DNA of 64,000 nucleotides from Microbacterium sp. Lineage in GTDB: Bacteria > Actinomycetota > Actinomycetes > Actinomycetales > Microbacteriaceae. The notes under the pieces are model-generated. The model was given only the letters and a program-made list of their open reading frames with translations. It was not told where the DNA came from and searched no databases. This document shows positions 26,139 to 35,379 of this stretch, in pieces. A program made the translations under genes and the position numbers. Position 1 is the stretch's first letter, and each line of letters starts with the position of its first letter. Location of the stretch: positions 558,001 to 622,000 of the forward strand of contig JAITLK010000002.1 in assembly GCA_031277945.1 (NCBI GenBank). Direction: 5' to 3'.

Positions 26139-27590
26139 ATGTCGGTTCCCGAGATTCAGTTGTCCTCGTCCCTGTCATTCGAACCGGAGGCCGAGGTGAC
26201 TCTCGTCCTCGTTCCGGCGCTCCCGGCCCCCGATGCACTCGCCGCGTGGCCCGGACTCGCCGATGCGCTCGCGGCCATCGGTTTCACGGGATCGTTCGCC
26301 GCGTTCACGCGCGTCCCGTTGCTGTCGCTCACCGACAAGCCCTTTGCTGTGGTCGGGCTCGGCGACCGCACTGACGCCGCGGGCGTTCGTGACGCGGTCG
26401 GTGCGGGAGTGCGCTCCCTGACGGGGTTCTCCTCCGTGCACGTCCACCTGGACGCCGCGCCCGAGGGCACCGCCGCCGCTGCCGTCGAGGGCGCTCTGCT
26501 GGGTGCCTACACGTTCGATTCGTTCAAGACGTCGGGTCGCACGGAGCGCGCCACCAGCCTCACCGTGCACACGACCGAGCAGGTGGACACGGCCGCGGCC
26601 GTCAGCATCGCCGAGGCCGTCGCGCTGGTCAAGGACCTCACCACCACCCCTGCGGAGTGGCAGAGCCCTCAGCAGCTGACCGAGTCCGCCCTCGCCGCCG
26701 TCGACGGGCTGCCTGTCGAGGTGACCGTCTGGGACGAAGAGCGTCTCGCTGCCGAGGGTTTCGGGGGCATCCTCGGCGTCGGACAGGGCTCCGACCGCCC
26801 GCCCCGCCTGGTTCGCCTCAGCTACTCCCCTGCGGACGCCACGCGTCACGTCGCGCTCGTCGGCAAGGGCATCACGTTCGACACGGGTGGCCTCTCCCTG
26901 AAGCCCGCCTCGTCGATGGTCGGCATGAAGGACGACATGTGCGGCGCGGCCACGGTGCTCGCCGTGATCCGCGCGGCCGCACAGCAGGGGCTGTCCACCC
27001 GCGTCACCGCGTGGCTGTGCATCGCAGACAACATGCCCTCCGGTCGTGCCATCCGGCCCGGTGACGTCCTGCGGATGTACGGCGGCCAGACGGTGGAGGT
27101 GCTCAACACCGACGCCGAAGGACGTCTGGTGCTCGGCGACGGCCTCGTGGCCGCCAGTGAAGAGCACCCCGACCTGATCATCGATGTGGCGACGCTGACC
27201 GGCGCGATCATGGTGGCGCTGGGCAACCGCCACACCGGTGTGTTCGGCGACGACGAAGCCGTGGAGGCGTTCCTCGACGCCGCCGCGGTCGCCGGTGAGG
27301 ACGCGTGGCCGATGCCCCTCCCGGACTTCATGGAGAGCGACCTCGACTCACCGGTCGCCGACATGCGAAACGCCAACATGGGCAACCGCAATGGCGGGGC
27401 GCTGTTTGCCGGACTGTTCCTGCGCCGGTTCGTGGGCCGGGTCTCCGACGAGGAGAACGCTCCGCGCATCCCGTGGGTGCACCTCGACATCGCCGCATCG
27501 TCCCTGAATGACTCCGCCCCGTTCGGCTACACCGACAAGGGCGTCACCGGAGCGACCGTCCGGTCGATCCTCGAGCTGATCTCGCGCTAG
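26139..27590 (+). CDS. pepA: Leucyl aminopeptidase (M17)
   Basis: Cytosolic hexameric di-metal exopeptidase that removes N-terminal residues, preferring leucine, in peptide turnover. The 483-aa chain has the substrate/metal segment LVGKGITFDTGGLSLKP, with the first metal Lys and Asp, and the signature NTDAEGRLVLGDGL with Asp, Glu and the catalytic Arg. The C-terminal DSPVADMRNANMGNRNGGALFAGLFL completes the active site. The N-terminal macrodomain-like half is variable as in the family. It is followed 33 bp later by lpdA on the same strand. Confidence 0.95.
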   Translation: MSVPEIQLSSSLSFEPEAEVTLVLVPALPAPDALAAWPGLADALAAIGFTGSFAAFTRVPLLSLTDKPFAVVGLGDRTDAAGVRDAVGAGVRSLTGFSSVHVHLDAAPEGTAAAAVEGALLGAYTFDSFKTSGRTERATSLTVHTTEQVDTAAAVSIAEAVALVKDLTTTPAEWQSPQQLTESALAAVDGLPVEVTVWDEERLAAEGFGGILGVGQGSDRPPRLVRLSYSPADATRHVALVGKGITFDTGGLSLKPASSMVGMKDDMCGAATVLAVIRAAAQQGLSTRVTAWLCIADNMPSGRAIRPGDVLRMYGGQTVEVLNTDAEGRLVLGDGLVAASEEHPDLIIDVATLTGAIMVALGNRHTGVFGDDEAVEAFLDAAAVAGEDAWPMPLPDFMESDLDSPVADMRNANMGNRNGGALFAGLFLRRFVGRVSDEENAPRIPWVHLDIAASSLNDSAPFGYTDKGVTGATVRSILELISR

Positions 27591-27623
27591 CCACAAGCCG
27601 CGCGGGTCCGAACTGGAGATCTC

Positions 27624-28997
27624 ATGACAACCCACACCTTCGACGTCGTCGTCCTCGGCGCCGGCAGCGGCGGATATGCCGCTGCGCTGCGCCTCGCGGA
27701 GCTCGGGAAGAGCGTCGCGCTGATCGAGCGCGACAAGGTCGGCGGCACCTGCCTGCACCGCGGCTGCATTCCGACGAAGGCGCTCCTGCACGCGGCGGAA
27801 GTGGCCGACACCGTCCGCGAAGCATCGCAGTACGGCGTCACGGCTCAGCTGGATGCGATCGACCCCGCAGGGGTGGCGGCCTATCGCCGTGGCATCGTCG
27901 CCAAGAAGCACAAGGGGCTGGAAGGACTGCTTTCTGCCCGCAAGATCACGACGGTGACCGGCGCGGGTCGGCTGGAAGGCGACCGCACGGTGCGCGTGGG
28001 CGATGACCTGTACACCGGTGCCGAGCTCATCCTGGCCACCGGCTCGTACAGCCGGACGCTGCCCGGCATCGAGATCGGCGGTCGCGTGCTCACCAGCGAG
28101 CAGGCTCTCGAGCTCGAGGTGATCCCGGAGCGCGTTCTCGTGCTCGGCGGCGGCGTGATCGGTGTCGAGTTCGCCAGCGTCTGGCGCTCCTTCGGCTCCG
28201 AGGTGACGATCATCGAGGCCCTCGATCACCTGGTTCCGAACGAGGATCTGGCCGTCAGCAAGGGCCTGGAGCGCGCGTTCCGCAAGCGCGGCATCACCCA
28301 GAAGCTGGGCGTGCGCTTCCAGTCGGTGCAGCAGTCGGACACCGGGGTCATGGTGACCCTGGAGGACGGGACGACGCTGGACGGCGACTATCTCCTCGTC
28401 GCTGTCGGCCGCGGCCCCGTGACCGCAGACCTCGGATTCGAGGAGGCCGGGCTCACGCTTGAGCGCGGGTTCGTGATCGTCGACGAGCGCCTGCACACCA
28501 ACCTGCCCGGGGTGTGGGCCGTGGGCGACATCACGCCCGGTCTGCAGCTCGCGCACCGCGGATTCCAGCAGGGTATCGCCGTGGCCGAGCGCATCGCCGG
28601 ACTCGATCCCGTCGCCGTCCCCGACTCCCAGGTGCCGAAGGTCACCTACTCGCACCCCGAGGTCGCCTCCGTGGGGCTCACGGAGGCGCAGGCGGCTGAC
28701 AAGTTCGGGGCCGATCGCATCCGGACCTACGAGTTCAACCTCGCCGGCAACGCGAAGAGCGAGATCATCGGGACAGGTGGCTTCGTGAAGGTCATCCGTG
28801 AGGTCGACGGTCCCGTGATCGGCGTCCATCTGCTCGGCGACCGTGTCGGCGAGCTCATCACCGAAGGACAGCTCGCCGTGGCGTGGGAGGCGTTCCCCGA
28901 AGACCTCGCGCCGCTGCTGCACGCTCACCCCACCCAGAGCGAAGCCCTGGGAGAGGCGTTCCTCGCGCTGGCCGGAAAACCGCTCCACGCGCTGTGA
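27624..28997 (+). CDS. lpdA: Dihydrolipoyl dehydrogenase (E3)
   Basis: FAD- and NAD-dependent disulfide oxidoreductase that reoxidises lipoyl groups of 2-oxoacid dehydrogenases and possibly the glycine cleavage system. The 457-aa chain has the FAD fold GAGSGGYAAALRL, the redox disulfide Cys43/Cys48 in GGTCLHRGCIPTK, an NAD-binding GGGVIGVEFASVW, the second FAD contact VWAVGDITPGLQLAH and the C-terminal dimer motif HAHPTQSEAL with the active-site His-Glu pair. GGAG lies six bases before the ATG. The E2 gene follows 73 bp downstream, so E3 and E2 are probably co-expressed. Their 2-oxoglutarate E1 partner is not in the window. Confidence 0.95.
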   Translation: MTTHTFDVVVLGAGSGGYAAALRLAELGKSVALIERDKVGGTCLHRGCIPTKALLHAAEVADTVREASQYGVTAQLDAIDPAGVAAYRRGIVAKKHKGLEGLLSARKITTVTGAGRLEGDRTVRVGDDLYTGAELILATGSYSRTLPGIEIGGRVLTSEQALELEVIPERVLVLGGGVIGVEFASVWRSFGSEVTIIEALDHLVPNEDLAVSKGLERAFRKRGITQKLGVRFQSVQQSDTGVMVTLEDGTTLDGDYLLVAVGRGPVTADLGFEEAGLTLERGFVIVDERLHTNLPGVWAVGDITPGLQLAHRGFQQGIAVAERIAGLDPVAVPDSQVPKVTYSHPEVASVGLTEAQAADKFGADRIRTYEFNLAGNAKSEIIGTGGFVKVIREVDGPVIGVHLLGDRVGELITEGQLAVAWEAFPEDLAPLLHAHPTQSEALGEAFLALAGKPLHAL

Positions 28998-29070
28998 ATG
29001 GTCGCCGACACTACCAGTGCATCACTAAGCTGGGTATAGACGTTCTGCATTTTTTGAAGGAGAAATCGAC

Positions 29071-30804
29071 ATGAGCACATCCGTCGTCCTCCCCGCTCTC
29101 GGTGAGAGCGTGACTGAGGGTACGGTCACCCGCTGGCTCAAGAAGGTGGGCGACACCGTCCAGGCGGATGAGGGTCTTCTGGAGATCTCGACCGACAAGG
29201 TCGACACCGAGATCCCGTCGCCCGTCAGCGGCGTCATCGAGGAGATCCTGGTTCAGGAAGACGAGACCGTCGAGGTCGGCGCCGTCCTGGCGAAGATCGG
29301 TGACGGCAGCGCCGCACCGGCCGCCGCCCCCGCGCCTGCCGCTGAGGAGCCCGCCGCGGCTGCTGCCCCCGCACCCGAGGCACCTGCTCCCGCCGCACCG
29401 GCGGCTGAGGCGCCGGCAGCTGAGGCCCCGGCCGCAGCTCCCGCGGGTGACGCCACCCCCGTGAAGCTGCCCGAGCTGGGCGAGAGCGTCACCGAGGGCA
29501 CCGTCACCCGCTGGCTGAAGCAGGTGGGCGACGACGTGGCCGTGGACGAGCCCCTGCTGGAGATCTCGACCGACAAGGTCGACACCGAGATCCCGTCGCC
29601 GGTGGCCGGCACGCTGCAGCAGATCCTCGTGAACGAGGACGAGACCGTCGAGGTCGGCGCAGTGCTCGCCCTCGTCGGCAGTGGCGCACCGGCCGCAGCT
29701 CCTGCTGCGCCTGCTCCCGCTGCCGAGGCTCCTGCTGCGCCTGCTCCCGCTGCGCCCGCCGCCGAGGCACCTGCTGCTGCACCTGCGCCCGCCGCTGCTG
29801 CCCCGGCCCCGGCCGCTGCACCCGCCGCTCCGGCACCGGCTGCCGCCCCCGCCGCCGCGGCTCCGGCCGCCGCCCCCGCCTCCGCGTCGGGCGACGAGAA
29901 GGTCTACGTCACGCCCCTCGTGCGCCGCCTGGCCGCGCAGCAGGGCGTGGACCTCGCGTCGGTCACCGGTACCGGTGTGGGCGGACGTATCCGCAAGGAG
30001 GATGTGCTCGCTGCAGCCGCTGCACCTGCTGCCGCGGCTCCGGCCGCCGCCGCACCCGCGGCAGCCGTCAAGCTGGAGGCGTCGCCGCTGCGTGGTACCA
30101 CGGCTCCGATGAGCCGCCTGCGCAAGGTGCTCGCCGAGCGCGCCGTGGCATCGATGCAGCAGACCGCACAGCTGACCACGGTTGTCGAGGTCGACGTCAC
30201 GAAGCTCGCGAACTACCGCGACCAGGTGAAGGGCGACTTCGTCGCCAAGACCGGGGACAAGCTCTCCTTCCTGCCCTTCTTCGCTCTGGCCGCTGCCGAG
30301 GCGCTGAAGGCGTTCCCGATCATCAACTCGACGGTGAACGAGAACAACGAGATCGTCTACCCCGCTACGGAGAACCTCTCCATCGCGGTCGACACCGAGC
30401 GTGGTCTGCTCACCCCGGTACTGCGCGACGCGGGCGACAAGAACATCGCTCAGATCGCGCACGAGATCGCTGATCTGGCAGGTCGCACCCGCGAGAACAA
30501 GCTGAAGCCGGACGAGCTGTCCGGAGGCACGTTCACGCTGACCAACACCGGTTCGCGTGGTGCGCTGTTCGACACGCCCGTCGTGTTCCTGCCGCAGTCC
30601 GCGATCCTCGGCACCGGCATCGTCGTGAAGCGCCCCGGCGTGGTCACGGTCGACGGCAAGGACGCGTTCTCGGTCCGCTCGTACGTCTACCTTGCGCTGT
30701 CGTACGATCACCGCACCATCGATGGCGCAGACGCCGCGCGCTTCCTCGGCGCGGTGAAGGCCCGCCTCGAAGAGGCGAACTTCGCAGCCGACCTCGGCAT
30801 CTGA
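29071..30804 (+). CDS. sucB: 2-oxoglutarate dehydrogenase-type E2, dihydrolipoamide succinyltransferase with two lipoyl domains
   Basis: Acyltransferase core of a 2-oxoacid dehydrogenase complex, 577 aa. Two near-identical lipoyl domains carry Lys43 and Lys169, both in [14 protein letters not shown]. They are separated by Ala/Pro linkers of about 50 and 75 residues that act as swinging arms. A peripheral-subunit-binding domain ([19 protein letters not shown], about 275-310) and the catalytic domain follow, with the active-site [18 protein letters not shown] near the end. The [12 protein letters not shown] lipoyl motif is typical of actinobacterial SucB. Some actinobacteria use one such E2 for both pyruvate and 2-oxoglutarate complexes, so substrate choice is not fixed. 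AAGGAG precedes the ATG. Confidence 0.92.
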   Translation: MSTSVVLPALGESVTEGTVTRWLKKVGDTVQADEGLLEISTDKVDTEIPSPVSGVIEEILVQEDETVEVGAVLAKIGDGSAAPAAAPAPAAEEPAAAAAPAPEAPAPAAPAAEAPAAEAPAAAPAGDATPVKLPELGESVTEGTVTRWLKQVGDDVAVDEPLLEISTDKVDTEIPSPVAGTLQQILVNEDETVEVGAVLALVGSGAPAAAPAAPAPAAEAPAAPAPAAPAAEAPAAAPAPAAAAPAPAAAPAAPAPAAAPAAAAPAAAPASASGDEKVYVTPLVRRLAAQQGVDLASVTGTGVGGRIRKEDVLAAAAAPAAAAPAAAAPAAAVKLEASPLRGTTAPMSRLRKVLAERAVASMQQTAQLTTVVEVDVTKLANYRDQVKGDFVAKTGDKLSFLPFFALAAAEALKAFPIINSTVNENNEIVYPATENLSIAVDTERGLLTPVLRDAGDKNIAQIAHEIADLAGRTRENKLKPDELSGGTFTLTNTGSRGALFDTPVVFLPQSAILGTGIVVKRPGVVTVDGKDAFSVRSYVYLALSYDHRTIDGADAARFLGAVKARLEEANFAADLGI

Positions 30805-30808
30805 TCGA

Positions 30809-30849
30809 CGAGATGGGCCCCGTGGCGATCCGCCACGGGGCCCATCTCG
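30809..30849 (+). terminator. Stem-loop terminator of sucB
   Basis: A perfect 19-bp stem (30809-30827 with 30831-30849) and a three-base loop start five bases after the sucB stop. It is followed by TTTA, a short U run. Confidence 0.88.
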
Positions 30850-30865
30850 TTTACGGCGGCGAACG

Positions 30866-30905
30866 CGAAGGCCGGCCCGTTCCCTGAGGAACGGGCCGGC
30901 CTTCG
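30866..30905 (-). terminator. Stem-loop terminator of the DUF4097/two-component operon
   Basis: A perfect 18-bp stem (30866-30883 with 30888-30905) with loop CTGA lies six bases after the DUF4097 stop on the minus strand, back to back with the sucB terminator. Confidence 0.85.
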
Positions 30906-30911
30906 GTCGTA

Positions 30912-31781
30912 TCAGCGGGTGTACCCGACCGTGAGGTCCCCAGCCGCGACGCTGAGCTGCAGCGCGTTGGGTGAGGAATCGGAGGTATCGACGTTCACGG
31001 TCAGATCCCCGAACGCGCCGTCGCGTTCGACGTCGTAGGTGCCCTGCGGCACCCGGACCTCCGCGCTACCCGCGGTGACGCTCACGGTCGTCTCGCTGGG
31101 GACGGAACCTGTGACGTCAGCGATGAGACGGCCAGCGCTGATCGACAGGTCCAGACCGTTCGCATCGTTGACCGCGACCTTCGCGCTGCCTGCGTTGACG
31201 GTGGTCGACAGATCCTTCGAGGAGCCCTCGTAACTGAGCTCGCCGGCGTTGACGGTCAGATCGAGCTCGTCGAACCCGCCCGTAACGGTGGCCCGCCCGG
31301 CGTTGAGCGTCACCGACGCATCGATCCGGTCCTCCAGTGACCGAGGCAGCACGATCTCGGCGTGCACCTCGCCATCGTTGCGGAAGCCGAACCAGCGCCA
31401 GCCTCGCCAGCTCTGATCCTGCGAGATGACGAGCTCTCCGTCTCGCACGTCCATCCGCCACCCGTCGGCGGCACGCGACCCGTTGGAGGACACATCCAGC
31501 GTGGCCTCGCGAACGTCGTCGAAGCGCACGCTCACGGTCCCGGCGTTCATCTCGATGTCGACCTCGTCGACTCCCGCAACGGAGCTGCTCGTGGAGTACG
31601 TCCCCGGTCCCGCCGGTGCGGCTACCGCCGCCACCGCGCTTGTGCCGATCGCACCAGCGACGATGACGGCGCCCACCACTCCGACGCCGATCGCGACGCC
31701 GCGGCCGCGACGAGGGGCAACGGGCGCTGACGCAGAGGATGCGGGAGCGGGAGGGGTCGGGGTGCTCGGGAAGTCAGTCAT
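30912..31781 (-). CDS. DUF4097 family membrane-anchored beta-repeat protein
   Basis: A 289-aa protein with a Pro/Ser-rich cytoplasmic tail, one transmembrane helix (about 28-54) and an extracellular region of repeating short beta strands (VDEVDIEMNAGTVSVRF, DELDLTVNAGELSYEG, LSTTVNAGSAKVAV, LDLSISAGRLIADVTG, TVSVTAGSAEVRVP, LQLSVAAGDLTVGY). The recurring N/S-AG turn is typical of the DUF4097 right-handed helix, also called a putative adhesin domain. It is the third gene of an operon with a LuxR response regulator (10 bp upstream) and histidine kinase. Similar DUF4097 proteins accompany envelope-stress two-component systems, so it may be a sensor partner or target. This is inferred from context. 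Confidence 0.82.
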   Translation of the reverse strand: MTDFPSTPTPPAPASSASAPVAPRRGRGVAIGVGVVGAVIVAGAIGTSAVAAVAAPAGPGTYSTSSSVAGVDEVDIEMNAGTVSVRFDDVREATLDVSSNGSRAADGWRMDVRDGELVISQDQSWRGWRWFGFRNDGEVHAEIVLPRSLEDRIDASVTLNAGRATVTGGFDELDLTVNAGELSYEGSSKDLSTTVNAGSAKVAVNDANGLDLSISAGRLIADVTGSVPSETTVSVTAGSAEVRVPQGTYDVERDGAFGDLTVNVDTSDSSPNALQLSVAAGDLTVGYTR

Positions 31782-31791
31782 GGTGTTCTCC

Positions 31792-32442
31792 TCAGGAAGT
31801 GGCGTCGAGATGGGCGAGTACGGCGAGGACCCGGCGGTTTCCCGCGGCGTCCTGGTCGAGGTCGAGCTTGGTGAAGACCGCCGAGATGTGCTTCTCGACG
31901 GAGCCCTCCGAGATGTGGAGAGCGCGGGCTATGGCCTGGTTGCTGCGTCCCTGGGCCATGAGGGCGAGCGTTTCGCGCTCCCGGTCGGTCAGCCGATCGA
32001 ACCTGCTGTCCTGTCGGCGACGGGTGAGCAGCTGTGAGACGACTTCGGGGTCCAGAACGGTTCCTCCTGCGGCGACGGTGGCCGCCGACTCGAGGAAGTC
32101 GGCCACATCAGTCACGCGGTCCTTCAGCAGGTAGCCGAGTCCTCCGGAGCTGGAGGCGATGAGGTCGGTCGCGTACCTCTCTTCGACGTACTGGCTGAGC
32201 ACCAGGATCGGCAGCCGCGGATCGCGGGCCCGTAGGCGGATGGCGGCGCGAATGCCCTCGTCCGTGAAGGTGGGCGGAAGCCGGACGTCGAGGATCACGA
32301 GATCTGGCGCGTCCTCGACGACGGCGTCGTCGAGCCTGTGGGTGTCGGCCAGCGCCGCGACCACGGTGTGCTGGGAGTCTTCGAGAATACGGATCAATCC
32401 GTCGCGGATGAGGCCCGAGTCCTCGCAGATCAGAATGCGCAT
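31792..32442 (-). CDS. NarL/LuxR-family response regulator
   Basis: A 216-aa two-component regulator. The receiver domain carries acidic pocket Glu7/Asp8, phospho-acceptor Asp52 (VILDVRLPP) and the switch segment LSQYVEERYATDL, with Lys in YLLKDRV. A C-terminal helix-turn-helix of the LuxR type (LTDRERETLALMAQGRSNQAIARAL, then EGSVEKHISAVFTKLDL) binds DNA. It lies 37 bp downstream of the histidine kinase gene and 10 bp upstream of DUF4097, which makes it the cognate partner of that kinase. The target promoter is not identified. The operon's own promoter is a likely candidate. Confidence 0.92.
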   Translation of the reverse strand: MRILICEDSGLIRDGLIRILEDSQHTVVAALADTHRLDDAVVEDAPDLVILDVRLPPTFTDEGIRAAIRLRARDPRLPILVLSQYVEERYATDLIASSSGGLGYLLKDRVTDVADFLESAATVAAGGTVLDPEVVSQLLTRRRQDSRFDRLTDRERETLALMAQGRSNQAIARALHISEGSVEKHISAVFTKLDLDQDAAGNRRVLAVLAHLDATS

Positions 32443-32479
32443 GGCTGTTCTCCGGTTGAAGGGATGACGATGTCAGATC

Positions 32480-33712
32480 TCAGAGCTGGCACGGCAGGCT
32501 CACATCGATGGTGGTGGGCCCACCGACCGGGCTGCTCAGGGTGAGCACTCCTCCGGCCGCGGCGATCCGCCCGCTGATGCCATCGATGCCTCCCCCGGCC
32601 ACACGACGTGCACCGCCGTGACCGTCATCCTCGATGCGCGCCCAGAGCATCCCGCCCGGCCGCTCCAGCACGGTCACGCGGCACTGCGTGGCGCCGGAGT
32701 GCTTGGCGATGTTGGTGATGCTCTCTGCAACGGCGAAGTACATCGCGGACTCGATCTGGGCGGGGTAGCGGCGTGGCGCGCGGACGTCCAGGGTGACCGG
32801 GATCGGACTGCGGGCCGCCAGCGCAGACAACGCCGCGTCCAGGCCACGATCCTCCAGCACTGCTGGGTGAAAACCCCGGGCCAGCTGTCGCAGCTCGGTC
32901 ATCGCCGCCTTCGTGGACGTGTGCGCCTCATCGATCAGACCGATCGCGGCCTGCGGGTCCGATTCCACCTTCGTGCGCGCGAGGCCCAGGGTCATTCCGA
33001 TCGACACCAGCCGCGGCTGGACTCCGTCATGGAGGTCGCGCTCGATGCGGGTGCGCTCGATGCTCGCGGCACTGACCGCGTCATCACGGCGACGAGTCTC
33101 GGTCGCAACGGTGCGCTCAAGCTCGTCGATGCGCGACGGCGCCAGCATGGCCGTGGAGATTCCGCGGTGGGCACGGGTGAGTCCCCACACTCCGGCCAGG
33201 CAGAGCAGCATGGCGCCGATGCCGATCAGGGCGGCCGCCCACGTCGGCGGGAAGAGCGTGCTGTTCGGCAACATCAGCGGCTCAGCGGCGAAGGAGCCGC
33301 GGATGATGTACACCAGGTAGGACGCCACGGCGCCGAGAAGCCAGAGTGCCACGCCACCGAGGCATGTGATGATCAGGAAGTGCAGCAGGCCGATCCAATT
33401 GCGACCGTCCGTGATCTGCAGCCACAATGTGTGCGGCACGCGCAGCCAGTCGGTGCGAGGCGAGCGGCGTAGGGCACGCGGGGTCAGGTCGAAGTCGTAC
33501 AACCCACCGACGCGCAGCTCCTCGAAGCGGGCGATACCCGGCAAGCTCACCGCGAACAGCGCCAGGAACAGCAACCCGACGCCCAGGACCAGGAGGAACC
33601 CGACGCCGAAGCCCAGGAACACCCCCAGCAGGGTGAGCACGACGGGTCCGATCAGCCCCAGGGCAGCCAGATGGCCCGCGGCCAGAGCGTCTTGCGCGAG
33701 TCGTTTCTTCAT
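32480..33712 (-). CDS. Sensor histidine kinase (HisKA_3/DesK-type)
   Basis: A 410-aa membrane kinase. Four hydrophobic segments (about 17-38, 40-58, 108-138 and 158-178) with a PF13796-like sensor region between them precede a linker helix. The dimerisation/phospho-acceptor motif is IERDLHDGVQPRLVSIGM with His228. The ATPase domain has the N box ESITNIAKHSGA, then EDDGHGGARR and GGGIDGISGRIAAAGG. The short extracellular loops suggest sensing within the membrane rather than of a soluble ligand, as in LiaS- and DesK-like kinases. It is first in the operon with its response regulator and a DUF4097 protein. Confidence 0.9.
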   Translation of the reverse strand: MKKRLAQDALAAGHLAALGLIGPVVLTLLGVFLGFGVGFLLVLGVGLLFLALFAVSLPGIARFEELRVGGLYDFDLTPRALRRSPRTDWLRVPHTLWLQITDGRNWIGLLHFLIITCLGGVALWLLGAVASYLVYIIRGSFAAEPLMLPNSTLFPPTWAAALIGIGAMLLCLAGVWGLTRAHRGISTAMLAPSRIDELERTVATETRRRDDAVSAASIERTRIERDLHDGVQPRLVSIGMTLGLARTKVESDPQAAIGLIDEAHTSTKAAMTELRQLARGFHPAVLEDRGLDAALSALAARSPIPVTLDVRAPRRYPAQIESAMYFAVAESITNIAKHSGATQCRVTVLERPGGMLWARIEDDGHGGARRVAGGGIDGISGRIAAAGGVLTLSSPVGGPTTIDVSLPCQL

Positions 33713-33791
33713 ACCTCCACGCTAGGTGGCCCACCACGCCCGCACAGCCAGGGAATCCCGAATGCTTCCGGGGGTTATCCCCCACGGGGCA

Positions 33792-35288
33792 TCACCCACC
33801 TCCCGTGATCGTCGTCGCCCCCCTCACCCGCCACGCTCCGTCCACCCGCTCGATGCTGATCAGATTCGTCGTCGCGCCATCCGTCACTACTCGCAGGACG
33901 ACAACGCCGCCGAAGTCCTCGATGAGCTCAATCGCCCCGCCCCGCGGTATGCGCTCCGGATCGACACCATCGGCCAGCAGCGGCCCGCAGGTCTGCTGCT
34001 CGCGGCAGCCGGCCACGGCGGCGAGCAGGTCAGCCGTCGCCGCGATGACCTCTGCGTCGCGGGGAGACGCCGAAGCGGGCCCTTCCTCCGGCGCGGGCGT
34101 CGCAAGCACCGGCTCGGTGCCCTCTGTGCCGGAGCCGTCCGCTGACGACGGATCCTGCGCCGACGGCGGGCTGTCCTGAAGGTCCTGGCCGCCGCGCTGG
34201 CCTTGCTCTCCTGTCGCCGCAGCCGGTGCCGTGGCCTGGGGTACCGCCGAGGATGGGCTCGCGTCGACGTCCTCACGGGGCACCGTCGGCGCATTCGGCC
34301 CCAGCGTGGACGAGCTCACGTCGCCGTCGGGCTGCGGCCACAACAGCCCCGCGGCCAAGATCGCCGCGGCGAGCGATGCGCCGATCAGCAGGGGCATCCG
34401 CCGCGGATGCCGGTCCGTAGCAGCTCGCCGTTCGCCCACGCGAAGACTGCGGCGCTCCTCCACGCGGAGAAGGCCGGCCCACGCCGATCTCGCCCTGTCC
34501 CGCCACCCCGCGGCGGAGCGCAGGCGAGCGCGTTGCGCCGGCTCTGCCCCAATGAATCGAGGAGCGGCTGCGCCACCTCCGCGGTCGCTGTGAGGTCGCA
34601 ACTCCTGCGCACCCAGCGGGTGCAGCGTCACGGGATCGGTGACGCGGACGAGAAGCGGCCGTGGCGCGCACGCTTCGAACATGCTCTCCTCCAGCCGGAC
34701 GAGAACTCCCACAGGAGATCGCACCCGTATGGAGTCCGCAGCCTCGGTGGCAAGTCGCGCCACGACACGGTCTGCGCAAGCGCCTGCCAGCAGAGCCAGC
34801 AGCTCAGCCGTTTCCTCTCGCGCCGGTGTGCCCTCTCCGACCGCGAACAGTGGCCTCCCCTGGTCGGTGAGCCACCAGCGACCGTGCGGCACCGGGACGG
34901 GGTCGTCGCCGAAGCGCGCAGGCAGGGCGGCTTCGGCGCACCCACGCATGAGGCTCACGGCAAGAGTCACGCCCTCACCGCCGGACAGCGGCTCGTCGGT
35001 CCGGGCGCGAAGGTAGGAGCCGACGGTCACCACGCACCAGGGAAGCACCGCATCATGGCCGTCAGCACGTCGAGCAACGTCGACCGGCGCGAGCAGATGC
35101 GCCGCGGGATCATCACGCCACCACGGTGCAGGCACAGCATCCACGTCCACCAGGAGCACCGTGTTCTCGCCTTCCGCAGCGAGGACGCCGGCAATCGGAA
35201 CGTCGGGTGGTGCGATGCGGCGGATCGGCCGGTAGGTGCTCTCCAGAGGGTTCTGCGTCATGTCCACACTGTGAGCTCTCCCGCTCAT
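33792..35288 (-). CDS. Single-pass membrane protein with possible pseudokinase-like N-terminal region
   Basis: A 498-aa protein of unknown function. The cytoplasmic N-terminal 295 residues contain LSGGEGVTLAVSLMRGCAEAAL followed by PVPHGRWWLTDQGRPLFAVGEG. This resembles the helix and catalytic-loop region of serine/threonine kinase folds but lacks the HRD and DFG catalytic residues. One transmembrane helix follows at about 297-316, then an 85-residue Ser/Pro/Gln/Glu-rich stalk and a small C-terminal outer domain with a Cys pair (CREQQTC). The ATG at 35288 was chosen for its GGAG at nine bases. MTQNPLES at 35261 is an alternative. It is divergent from the DUF4191 gene. The kinase resemblance is tentative. 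Confidence 0.65.
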   Translation of the reverse strand: MSGRAHSVDMTQNPLESTYRPIRRIAPPDVPIAGVLAAEGENTVLLVDVDAVPAPWWRDDPAAHLLAPVDVARRADGHDAVLPWCVVTVGSYLRARTDEPLSGGEGVTLAVSLMRGCAEAALPARFGDDPVPVPHGRWWLTDQGRPLFAVGEGTPAREETAELLALLAGACADRVVARLATEAADSIRVRSPVGVLVRLEESMFEACAPRPLLVRVTDPVTLHPLGAQELRPHSDRGGGAAAPRFIGAEPAQRARLRSAAGWRDRARSAWAGLLRVEERRSLRVGERRAATDRHPRRMPLLIGASLAAAILAAGLLWPQPDGDVSSSTLGPNAPTVPREDVDASPSSAVPQATAPAAATGEQGQRGGQDLQDSPPSAQDPSSADGSGTEGTEPVLATPAPEEGPASASPRDAEVIAATADLLAAVAGCREQQTCGPLLADGVDPERIPRGGAIELIEDFGGVVVLRVVTDGATTNLISIERVDGAWRVRGATTITGGG

Positions 35289-35379
35289 TCCCCGTTTCTC
35301 CCGCCCGCGCGCCGTGGAACGAGGCCATCCGACACGGTGGTGGGGAGGAACCGGTGCCGTGGCCCGGTATTCTGGGATC

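Noticed and set aside
27348-28988. 546-aa antisense frame across pepA and lpdA
   Set aside because: Shadow of two well-conserved enzymes with no similarity of its own.
29011-30711. Gly/Arg/Ser-rich 566-aa antisense frame opposite sucB
   Set aside because: Its apparent repeats are the complement of the Ala/Pro linkers of the E2 protein.
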